Source of the DNA: Candidatus Atribacteria bacterium
GTDB taxonomy: Bacteria; Atribacterota; Atribacteria; Atribacterales; Atribacteraceae
Length of the DNA stretch: 7,630 bases
Assembly: GCA_026390275.1 (NCBI GenBank)
Contig: JAPLGF010000118.1
Location: forward strand, 1 to 7,630
Direction of reading: 5' to 3'
Made by a program: the position numbers and the translations under genes. A model generated the notes under the pieces. It saw nothing but the letters and a program-made list of their open reading frames with translations, was not told the DNA's origin and did no database searches. Of the stretch, positions 1-6,041 are shown one piece after another. Position 1 is the first letter of the stretch, and every line of letters starts with the position of its first letter.

Positions 1-2
1 TT

Positions 3-167
3 ACCGAACCACCTCTCACTACCATCGGGAGCTTGGAGAGTAAAATTGCCATCATTGCCGCCCGGGTCCTTCTCCAGAAAATTGAGAAAGGGGATCAGCA
101 TACCGCATCCCAGGACTATTTCGTTCCAGTCAGGTTAAATATCCGGGAATCCTGTGGTTGTCCCTGA
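3..167 (+). CDS. LacI/GalR-family transcriptional regulator, 3' end only
   Basis: Reading from base 3 gives about 54 residues, from TEPPLTTIGSLESKIAIIAA to RLNIRESCGCP and a TGA at 165-167. The pattern (PPLTT, a helix of the type 'A...A..LLEKIEKG', then 'VPVRLNIRESC') is the characteristic C-terminus of the sugar-binding domain of LacI/GalR repressors. In intact members this domain binds an inducer, usually a sugar, and controls an N-terminal helix-turn-helix. The DNA-binding part lies outside the window, so its completeness cannot be judged. It ends 29 bp before the ATG of a decayed transporter ATPase gene, which suggests it was once the regulator of that ribose-type operon. It may still control the genes downstream, which is inference. 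A periplasmic-binding-like sensor of another class would share this C-terminus and is the main alternative. Confidence 0.8.
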   Translation, partial: TEPPLTTIGSLESKIAIIAARVLLQKIEKGDQHTASQDYFVPVRLNIRESCGCP

Positions 168-196
168 ACAGATTGACAAATCATGAAAGGTGAAAA

Positions 197-422
197 ATGG
201 ATCAGACAGCGGTTTTAGAAGTGCAGGAATGTTCCATATCTTTCCCCGGGGTGGAAAGCCTTGGATCGGGTTCATTTTGCTCTTTTTCCCGGAGAATGCC
301 ATGCCCTGGTGATTATTTTCGATGAGTTGACCTCCGTTCTCCAGGAAAAGGAAATTGAAAATATTTTCCGGGTGATTCATCTCCTCAAAGAGCGAGGAAT
401 TGGTGATAAACATCAAAATTGA
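197..422 (+). pseudogene. Decayed RbsA-like (CUT2) sugar ABC transporter ATPase
   Basis: From the ATG at 197, preceded by an SD-like GAAAGGTGA, the frame reads MDQTAVLEVQECSISFPGV. This matches the RbsA-type N-terminus (L.V....K.FPGVKAL). One extra G near 251-254 shifts the frame. Skipping it gives KALDRVHFALFPGECHALV (255-311), the stretch just before the Walker A motif. The frame then jumps directly to IIFDELTSVLQEKEIENIF..VIHLLKERGIG (312-404), the Walker B/D-loop stretch of the first ABC domain, and runs into DKHQN and a TGA at 420-422. By comparison with E. coli RbsA from memory, about 120-125 codons, including Walker A, Q-loop and signature, are missing, and everything after the first ABC half is gone. 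The usual DEPT is DELT. The product cannot be a working ATPase. I infer a relic with at least three lesions: insertion, internal deletion and 3' loss. Confidence 0.85.
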
Positions 423-426
423 AGAG

Positions 427-431
427 GGAGG
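427..431 (+). promoter_or_regulatory. Ribosome binding site fixing the start of the M24-like gene
   Basis: GGAGG lies 8 bases before the ATG at 440. The frame stays open back to a TTG at 419, but that codon lies upstream of the SD site and inside the ATPase relic, so 440 is the likely start. A second ATG at 443 is possible but is spaced less well. Confidence 0.7.
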
Positions 432-439
432 AATTGAAC

Positions 440-1603
440 ATGATGAAGGAATTACCCGCAAGTGAATTCCAAAATCGAATTCGCCGCATCCAGGAAAAAC
501 TGGTGGAAAAGGACTTTGACGCCTATCTCGTTCATTCCCATGAGTCAGATCAGGCCAGTGTTCGGTATCTAAGTGATCACTGGCCCATCTTTGAATCAGC
601 GGGAGTGATCGTTCCGAAAGAGGGAGAACCGATTCTTTTAATTGGACCGGAAGCCGAGCCATTTGCGGTGCAACGGAGTAAAATAAAAAAGATTAGAAAA
701 ATGCTGGCTTATCGAGAGTCGGCGGAGCCGGATTATCCGGATATCAAAGTAACAACTTTTAAAGATGTCTTTGATGAAATATCGGGAGGGAAAGGAATCC
801 ATCGTTTGGCTCTCGGAGATTATACTATTCTCCCCATGCCAGTGTATGATGGAGTGAAGGAAGCGTTGGGGACCAAAGGAGAGATAATTCGGGCCGAATG
901 GATTATTTCAGATATGCGGGCGGTAAAATCGGAAGATGAGATTGCCATGATGAAGGAAGCCCACCGGATCAGCGAACTTGCCATGGAAGATCTGATCAAG
1001 GACATGAAGCCGGGGATGACGGAGAAAGAGGCAATGGGCATTCTCTACCACGCCATGTACGAGCATGGAGCCGAGTGTGAAGCGTTCCCGAACTACATTT
1101 TTGGTGGAAAGCAGACCCAAAATGCTATTGCCCGGGCGACCTATCAACCATTAGAGAAAGAGCAGGTCATTCAGCTCTGCATTGGGGCCCGCTTTGGGGG
1201 ATACGCTTCCTCCGTCGGTCGTCCGGTGGTCTTTGGAAAAATGCCCGCGGAGATGAAGAAGAGAGTCCAGTTCGGCTTGGATGCACACCTCATGACCTAC
1301 GAATGGGTCAGAGAAGGAGTTGTTGCCCGGGATGTTGCCATTCAGTTTTACGACTATTATGAAAAGAATGGCTACGCTCAGTACTTTTTATATGGACCCT
1401 GCCATGGAGCCGGGATCATCGAAGTGGAAAAACCCTGGATGGAGAAAACATCGAATTATCAGTTGAAAGAAAATATGACTTTTATGGCCGACACCTTCTT
1501 CACCACCCCGGAATACGGTTTCCGCTGGGAAGACGGTTTCCGGGTGACCAAAGATGGGTGCGAAGTGTTTTCCAGTGCCCGGAGTGAAATTATCGAATTG
1601 TAA
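440..1603 (+). CDS. M24-fold (creatinase/aminopeptidase P-like) protein lacking most metal ligands
   Basis: This 387-residue protein has the creatinase/prolidase layout: an N-terminal creatinase-N-like domain (about 1-155) and a C-terminal 'pita-bread' domain (about 160-387) beginning after 'IRAEWIISDMRAVKSEDEI'. Active M24 metallopeptidases use five metal ligands: D, D, H, E, E. Here the first two, spaced D-x10-D, align with Cys247 (QLCIGA) and Ser258 (YASSVGRP). The His is kept at 322 (CHGAGI), the next Glu is Asp351 (TFMADTF), and the last Glu is kept at 364 (FRWEDGFRV). The upstream catalytic His region also reads ARATY rather than a clear 'HY'. It is therefore probably not a metallopeptidase. 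Creatinase itself is a metal-free member of this fold that cleaves C-N bonds, so a non-peptidase hydrolase is plausible. The protein appears cytoplasmic, with no signal peptide. Its gene precedes an importer gene by 190 bp, suggesting a role in processing the imported compound. The substrate is unknown. Confidence 0.8.
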   Translation: MMKELPASEFQNRIRRIQEKLVEKDFDAYLVHSHESDQASVRYLSDHWPIFESAGVIVPKEGEPILLIGPEAEPFAVQRSKIKKIRKMLAYRESAEPDYPDIKVTTFKDVFDEISGGKGIHRLALGDYTILPMPVYDGVKEALGTKGEIIRAEWIISDMRAVKSEDEIAMMKEAHRISELAMEDLIKDMKPGMTEKEAMGILYHAMYEHGAECEAFPNYIFGGKQTQNAIARATYQPLEKEQVIQLCIGARFGGYASSVGRPVVFGKMPAEMKKRVQFGLDAHLMTYEWVREGVVARDVAIQFYDYYEKNGYAQYFLYGPCHGAGIIEVEKPWMEKTSNYQLKENMTFMADTFFTTPEYGFRWEDGFRVTKDGCEVFSSARSEIIEL

Positions 1604-1793
1604 ATATGCATTCCTGGTGGAGGGGAGGAAAATCCTCTGCCGGGAGTGCCGACCAAGGGAGGTGAGGGGTTCAACCATAAGTACCGGGTATAAAGATTGA
1701 TGTGAAGATCACCTTAGGATGTGGCTGTTTCAGGTTGAACATACGATAGTAATGAGGTTCAAAGTTTACTCATGATAGGGAGGGGGTTTTGAT
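1604..1793 (+). other. 190-bp intergenic leader before the transporter genes
   Basis: This is the largest gap between genes in the intact block, so it is the likeliest place for a promoter or operator of the importer genes. It begins with a purine-rich stretch and a small hairpin (GAGGA-AAA-TCCTC, 1625-1637) without a T-run, so it is not a convincing terminator. TATAAA at 1689-1694 resembles a -10 box, but I see no matching -35 at normal spacing. No RNA gene or known riboswitch core was recognised. Confidence 0.4.
1668..1762 (+). repeat. Three GGTTSAA boxes, possible operator half-sites
   Basis: GGTTCAACC at 1668-1676, GGTTGAAC at 1733-1740 and GGTTCAA at 1756-1762. The first and second form an 8-bp inverted repeat. 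The second and third form a 6-bp inverted repeat (TTGAAC/GTTCAA) with a 16-base spacer. The first and third are direct repeats. They sit just upstream of the solute-binding protein gene, where a regulator would bind, but no regulator can be matched to them from sequence alone. Confidence 0.35.
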
Positions 1794-3128
1794 ATGAATA
1801 CTATTCACACGAAATGGTATCTTTTGGCAGTCGCTCTCTGCGTTTTTCTCGCTGTGTCTTCGATGGTTATGGCTCAGGAGAAACCAGTACTCCGAACCAT
1901 TGTTTTCCAGGGATGGGCTCGTACCCCGTCCTTACAGAAACAAGTGGCGGAGTATGAGAAACTCACTGGAGTGAAAGTGGAAATCGAAGAGGTCCCCTTT
2001 GCTCAGCTCCATGAGAAGATGATTCTTGATTTTGCCAGCCAGGGTGGTTCGTACGATTTTGTCGCTCCATTGACTGACTGGTTTACGGAGCTGGTCCGGG
2101 GAAAGTACATTGCCCCAATCGATGATTTCATCAAAAAAGATCCCCCGGAGGAATGGCCCAATGCCTTCCCACCGGCACTCTTAAAACTGCAATCGAAAGA
2201 CGGGAAACTTTATGGACTTCCCACCCACGATGGGCCGATCATGCTCTATTACCGTAAGGATCTTTTCGATGATTCCAAAGAAAAAGAAGCTTTCAAGAAA
2301 CAATATGGGTATGAATTAGTGCCCCCTGCAACCTGGTCGCAGTTCCTGGATATGGCCAAGTTTTTTAATCGTCCCGACATGAATCTGAATGGGACAGTCA
2401 CTGCCGCCAAGCAAGGTGGTCAACAGTTAGCCTACGATTTCTTTCTCATGCTCTGGTCCTATGGCGGAAACATCTTCGATGAGAAGTGGCATCCCATTTT
2501 TAACTCCCAGGCGGGGATTGATGGTTTGCAGTTCTATGTCGACCTGCGAAATAAATGGGGAGTTACCCCAAAGGCATCGACTACGTATGATGAAACGGAA
2601 AATGGTCCCATTTATCTCGATAGTCGGGTGGCTCTAATGTGGCACTGGAGCCATATTGCTGCCTGGTCAGAAATGGAAGACCGTTCGAAGATCATTGGTA
2701 AGAACGGCTACACTGTTTTCCCGGTTTCCGATCTGAAAATATCGCATACTACGCTGGACATTTACTGGTTCTGGGCGATTTCCAGTGCCAGCAAGAATCA
2801 GGAAGAAGCGTATAAGCTGGTCAAATGGCTCTGCAACAAGAAGAATGATAAAGAAGCTGCCCAGATGGGTACCATCGCCTGCCGTTTATCCACCTTTAAA
2901 GATCCGGAGATCCTGAAACAATTCCCGTTCTATGAGAGTATTGAAAAAGCTTTGGCCGCCGAAACAAAAACTACTCCTCAAATTCCAGAATACGCCCAGG
3001 TGGATGATCTCATCGGTATTGCTTGTTCTAAAGTCATTGCCGGTGAAAAGACAGCCAAGGAAGCCCTTGATGAAGCCGCCCAACAGGTGGAAGAGATCAT
3101 GAAAAAAGCCGGGTACTATAAGGAATAG
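1794..3128 (+). CDS. Extracellular solute-binding protein of a CUT1 (sugar-type) ABC importer
   Basis: This 444-residue protein is of the size and pattern of family 1 solute-binding proteins. Residues 1-27 form a Sec signal peptide: a short positively charged start, a hydrophobic core LLAVALCVFLAV, and a V-M-A cleavage site before Gln28. Cys16 lies inside the core without a proper lipobox, so a lipoprotein is unlikely. The mature protein starts with VLRTIVFQGWARTPSLQKQV and continues with EYEKLTGVKVEIEEVPF, the usual N-lobe pattern, followed by SYDFVAP and KLYGLPTHDGPIMLYYRKDLF, typical of CUT1 binders. It should capture a solute outside the membrane and deliver it to the two permeases downstream. 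A strong SD (GGGAGGGGG, 1778-1786) precedes the ATG. Many aromatic residues (Trp, Tyr) in the mature part fit stacking against a sugar-like or polyol ligand, but the ligand cannot be named. Confidence 0.93.
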   Translation: MNTIHTKWYLLAVALCVFLAVSSMVMAQEKPVLRTIVFQGWARTPSLQKQVAEYEKLTGVKVEIEEVPFAQLHEKMILDFASQGGSYDFVAPLTDWFTELVRGKYIAPIDDFIKKDPPEEWPNAFPPALLKLQSKDGKLYGLPTHDGPIMLYYRKDLFDDSKEKEAFKKQYGYELVPPATWSQFLDMAKFFNRPDMNLNGTVTAAKQGGQQLAYDFFLMLWSYGGNIFDEKWHPIFNSQAGIDGLQFYVDLRNKWGVTPKASTTYDETENGPIYLDSRVALMWHWSHIAAWSEMEDRSKIIGKNGYTVFPVSDLKISHTTLDIYWFWAISSASKNQEEAYKLVKWLCNKKNDKEAAQMGTIACRLSTFKDPEILKQFPFYESIEKALAAETKTTPQIPEYAQVDDLIGIACSKVIAGEKTAKEALDEAAQQVEEIMKKAGYYKE

Positions 3129-3150
3129 GTAATAGAAGAAACAGGGAGAT

Positions 3151-3186
3151 CAAGGGTCACCAGTTTCTTCCTTCTGGTGACCCTTG
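3151..3186 (+). promoter_or_regulatory. Strong intercistronic stem-loop between binding-protein and permease genes
   Basis: CAAGGGTCACCAG (3151-3163) and CTGGTGACCCTTG (3174-3186) form a perfect 13-bp stem with a 10-base pyrimidine loop. No T-run follows. Instead the next permease's SD (GGGGAGGG) touches the 3' foot. In ABC sugar operons such stems often protect the upstream binding-protein mRNA and let fewer polymerases or ribosomes reach the permease genes. That is the likely role here. A partial attenuator is the alternative. Confidence 0.75.
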
Positions 3187-3196
3187 GGGAGGGAAT

Positions 3197-4069
3197 ATGG
3201 CATTTTCCCGGCACAGGCGTTTTGGAACACCGCAAGGAATGGTTTTCCCATCAGTATTTTTTATATTAATAGTGAGTGTCTACCCGTTAGTCTATTCGCT
3301 TTATATGACCCTGCATGATTGGAGCCTGACGAACGCTCAACCACCCATGTTCGTTGGAATCGGGAATTTTATTGCTCTCTTTCAAGATAGCCGTTTCTGG
3401 TATTCACTCCGGACTACCGTTCTTTTCACGGTGTGGGTGGTGATGGTGGAAATGATTCTCGGAATGGTCCTGGCCCTTTCCATCAGTCGAAATACCCGTT
3501 TCCAACAAATCTGCCGTTCCATCCTCCTCATCCCGATGATGATCACCCCGGTGGTGTTGTCACTGATGTGGAAGTATATGTACAATCCGGAATACGGCAT
3601 TATCAATTACTTGCTTCATTTTTTGAGAATTGAAGGACTGATCTGGCTGGGGGAACCCGCCCCGGCACTTCCCGCTGTCATCTTGGTGGATATCTGGCAA
3701 TGGACTCCTTTCGTTTTTCTTCTCCTTTTCTCCGGAATTGCCAGTCTTCCTCCCGATGTCTTCGAAGCTGCTCAAGTAGACGGTGCCAGTGGTTTTCAAA
3801 CCTTCCGATATATCACCCTTCCCCTGACCATCCCCTTTCTTTTAGTTGCCCTTCTCATCCGGTTCATGGATTCCTTCCGTATTTTCGATACCATCTATGT
3901 GCTTACCAAAGGTGGTCCGGCTAATGCCACGGAAACGCTCAGTATCTACACCTATAAAGTGGGTTTTAATTACTTTAATATGGGCTATGCCGCAACGCTC
4001 TCCTATATCATTCTTGTCATTATTACCTTTGCCAGTCAACAGTTCGTGAAACTGGAGGGGAAAGCATGA
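3197..4069 (+). CDS. CUT1 ABC importer permease, MalF/UgpA type
   Basis: This 290-residue integral membrane protein has six likely transmembrane segments, at about residues 15-36, 73-96, 107-127, 157-181, 208-224 and 262-281. The cytoplasmic EAA loop that docks the ATPase is clear: EAAQVDGASGFQTFRYITLP at 190-209, with the conserved Gly196 and LP. The 'KGGPANATETLSIYTYKVGF' stretch near residue 238 is typical of the MalF/UgpA partner. It should form a heterodimeric channel with the next gene product. The ATG lies only 4 bases from GGAGG (3188-3192), a short spacing, and directly after the stem-loop, which suggests lower translation than the binding protein. Its stop overlaps the next start by four bases (ATGA), as in translationally coupled permease pairs. 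Confidence 0.93.
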   Translation: MAFSRHRRFGTPQGMVFPSVFFILIVSVYPLVYSLYMTLHDWSLTNAQPPMFVGIGNFIALFQDSRFWYSLRTTVLFTVWVVMVEMILGMVLALSISRNTRFQQICRSILLIPMMITPVVLSLMWKYMYNPEYGIINYLLHFLRIEGLIWLGEPAPALPAVILVDIWQWTPFVFLLLFSGIASLPPDVFEAAQVDGASGFQTFRYITLPLTIPFLLVALLIRFMDSFRIFDTIYVLTKGGPANATETLSIYTYKVGFNYFNMGYAATLSYIILVIITFASQQFVKLEGKA

Positions 4070-4890
4070 AACGATCGAAACGGAAAACCCGGGAGATCTG
4101 GATCGATATTGTGGTGCTCATTGTGGTTATCCTGGTCCTTTTTCCCATTATCTGGACTGTCCTGACCTCCCTCAAGGGAAGGTTTGATATTTCCTCCCTC
4201 CCGCCAAAGGTGATTTTCCCTCCCACGCTGGAAAATTACCACAAAGTCTTTGTGGAAGATGGTTTTTATCGTTATTTCAAAGATTCCATCATCATTGCCA
4301 CCGTATCCACTGTCTTCGCCATTTTCTTAGGGACCATGGCCGCTTATAGCCTGGTTCGTTACCGGGTGGGGGGGAAATTTCTCCCCTTTTGGATTTTATC
4401 AACCCGCATGCTCCCCCCCATTGCCATCATTCTCCCCATCTATATCCTGATGCAAAGGATTCATCTCATCGATACCTATGCTTCCATCATTATCATGCAC
4501 ATTCTGTTTAACCTTCCTTTTGCGGTCTGGTTGATGAGTGGTTTTTTCCGGGAAGTACCAGTCGAGATTGATGAAGCGGCCATGCTGGATGGATGCTCAG
4601 TCTTTGGGGCATTTTTCCGTATCCTCCTTCCGGTGGTAGTCCCAGGGATGCTGGCTACCACCGTATTCTGTCTCATTACCTCCTGGAATGAATTTCTTTT
4701 TGCCCTCATCCTTTCCGGACGGCATGTCAAAACACTACCGGTGGCAGCTGCCTTCTACGTCACCGACCGGGATATCCTCTGGGGTCCCATGGCAGCAGTG
4801 GCCGTTATTGCCTCCATCCCCATCATCATCTTTACCTTTTTGATCCAGAAGCATTTAGTGAGGGGGCTCTCCTATGGGGCGATCAAATAA
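4066..4890 (+). CDS. CUT1 ABC importer permease, MalG/UgpE type
   Basis: This 274-residue membrane protein starts at the ATG shared with the previous stop. Hydrophobic segments lie at about 13-34, 73-97, 108-128, 139-160, 188-207 and 241-262. The EAA loop is IDEAAMLDGCSVFGAFFRIL (168-187), followed by LP at 188-189, with conserved Asp175 and Gly176. The region ITSWNEFLFALIL (204-216) and the C-terminal end LVRGLSYGAIK are hallmarks of the MalG-type partner. The family usually ends GAVKG, so this one stops one residue early, which is minor. No ATPase gene adjoins it in this window, so the pair probably uses a shared MalK/MsmK-like ATPase made elsewhere. The last 17 bases overlap the next gene. 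Confidence 0.93.
   Translation: MKRSKRKTREIWIDIVVLIVVILVLFPIIWTVLTSLKGRFDISSLPPKVIFPPTLENYHKVFVEDGFYRYFKDSIIIATVSTVFAIFLGTMAAYSLVRYRVGGKFLPFWILSTRMLPPIAIILPIYILMQRIHLIDTYASIIIMHILFNLPFAVWLMSGFFREVPVEIDEAAMLDGCSVFGAFFRILLPVVVPGMLATTVFCLITSWNEFLFALILSGRHVKTLPVAAAFYVTDRDILWGPMAAVAVIASIPIIIFTFLIQKHLVRGLSYGAIK
4858..4866 (+). promoter_or_regulatory. Ribosome binding site inside the MalG-type permease gene
   Basis: GTGAGGGGG lies within the last codons of the permease, 7 bases before the ATG at 4874. It fixes the start of the URO-D-like gene and implies translational coupling between importer and enzyme. Confidence 0.65.
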
Positions 4891-6028
4891 AGAGAATTTT
4901 GTGGGTTTGTTTCGAGGGGAACCGTCCGATCGCCTTCTCTGGGTAGCGGATCTCACCTACTGGCGAGACAGTCAGATGATAAAGGGAACACTTCCGGAAA
5001 GATATGAAGGAACCAGGGGTTTTTTACAGCTTCATCTGGATCTGGGAGTGATGCCCTATTACATTTATGCCATTGATGATCAGGAATCAGCGGGAATATC
5101 CGTTCATCAAATCGGTGCCCCCGGGAAACCATACAATGGTGTGTTCGAGGTCAATTTTGAAGGAATCGAGATCATCAATAAAAGAGACGGAAACAAACGG
5201 GAAACCTGCTATTACATCGGTGATCAAACCCTCGTTCAAAAAAAAGAATATCTTCCTCAATCCTTTTGCCAGGCTTTCACGGAATATCCGGTAAAGAGTA
5301 TTAACGATTTGTCCGCTCTACGGAATCTCTATGAACACTGCGTTTTTCAAGAGAGTAACCGTGGGTTTCTCCATCTTTCTGCGCTTTGGGGTGAGGCGGG
5401 GGTTCCCATTGCTCCCCTTCCCCGAAGTCCTCTCTCGGCACTGGTGGTGGACTGGATGGGGGTGGTGGGGTTCACCTTCGCGGCGATGGATGATCCGACG
5501 GAAGTTCGGAAAACCATCGACTGTATTGACCGGGTCAACGACCAGGCATTCGAATTGGTTGTTCGATCTCCGGCTGAGATCTTTCATTTTTGCGACAATC
5601 TCACCGCAGCGAATTATTCTTCTTTCTTTCCTACCTATGCTGCCGAGTACTACACCCGTCGCTTCCAGGAGCTCCATCGGCACGGAAAAAAAGCGGCCGT
5701 TCACCTTGACGGGACGATTCGGGGGATTCTCCATCAGGTGGCAGCGACTGGAGCGGATGCTGCCGAGGCATTAACCACGCGACCGGTGGGAGATGTGGCC
5801 GTCGAAGATCTTCGACAGGAAGCCCAAAATGAGTCACTCATCCTGTGGGGTGGGCTGCCGGCAGTGATGTTCACGTCTTATTTTACCCATGACGAGTTGA
5901 GAGCCCAGGTGTACCGAATTCGAGAACAGTGGGAGATGAGCCCTCGGTTCATTGCCGGTTCAGCGGATCAGATGCCACCCGATACTGATCTGGAATCTAT
6001 TCGTTTAGTTTCGAAATTATTTTCTTAA
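4874..6028 (+). CDS. URO-D-superfamily protein (uroporphyrinogen decarboxylase/methyltransferase-like), role unknown
   Basis: This 384-residue protein begins MGRSNKENFVGLFRGEPSDR, the usual opening of URO-D-like proteins. Later family signatures include a FHFCDNLTAANYSSFFPTYA region (237-256), KKAAVHLDGTIRGILHQVAA (272-291), TGADAAEALTTRPVGD (292-307), an 'LWGGLPA' strand (324-330) and AGSADQMPPDTDLESI near the end. The fold is a TIM barrel shared by haem-pathway decarboxylases and by corrinoid methyltransferases such as MtaA and MtbA. In the methyltransferases zinc is held by His-x-Cys and a later Cys. Here the site reads His277-Leu-Asp279, and the later Cys position falls in GSAD (362-365), so zinc-thiolate methyl transfer looks unlikely. 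Because the gene sits in an importer operon and overlaps its permease, a catabolic role on the imported solute is more likely than haem synthesis. The reaction cannot be assigned. Confidence 0.8.
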   Translation: MGRSNKENFVGLFRGEPSDRLLWVADLTYWRDSQMIKGTLPERYEGTRGFLQLHLDLGVMPYYIYAIDDQESAGISVHQIGAPGKPYNGVFEVNFEGIEIINKRDGNKRETCYYIGDQTLVQKKEYLPQSFCQAFTEYPVKSINDLSALRNLYEHCVFQESNRGFLHLSALWGEAGVPIAPLPRSPLSALVVDWMGVVGFTFAAMDDPTEVRKTIDCIDRVNDQAFELVVRSPAEIFHFCDNLTAANYSSFFPTYAAEYYTRRFQELHRHGKKAAVHLDGTIRGILHQVAATGADAAEALTTRPVGDVAVEDLRQEAQNESLILWGGLPAVMFTSYFTHDELRAQVYRIREQWEMSPRFIAGSADQMPPDTDLESIRLVSKLFS

Positions 6029-6041
6029 GGAGTGTTATCAT

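Noticed and set aside
135..662. 175-codon open frame on the minus strand across the relic and the start of the M24-like gene
   Set aside because: It overlaps the LacI-family 3' end, the RbsA relic and a well-supported gene. It lacks a recognisable family pattern and looks like an antisense shadow.
1625..1637. Small hairpin GAGGA-AAA-TCCTC after the M24-like gene as a terminator
   Set aside because: It has a five-base-pair stem and no T-run downstream.
5318..5774. Long open frames on both strands inside the URO-D-like gene (138 and 147 codons)
   Set aside because: They lie wholly within a gene with clear family motifs and have low-complexity, Arg/Ser/Pro-rich translations typical of shadow frames.
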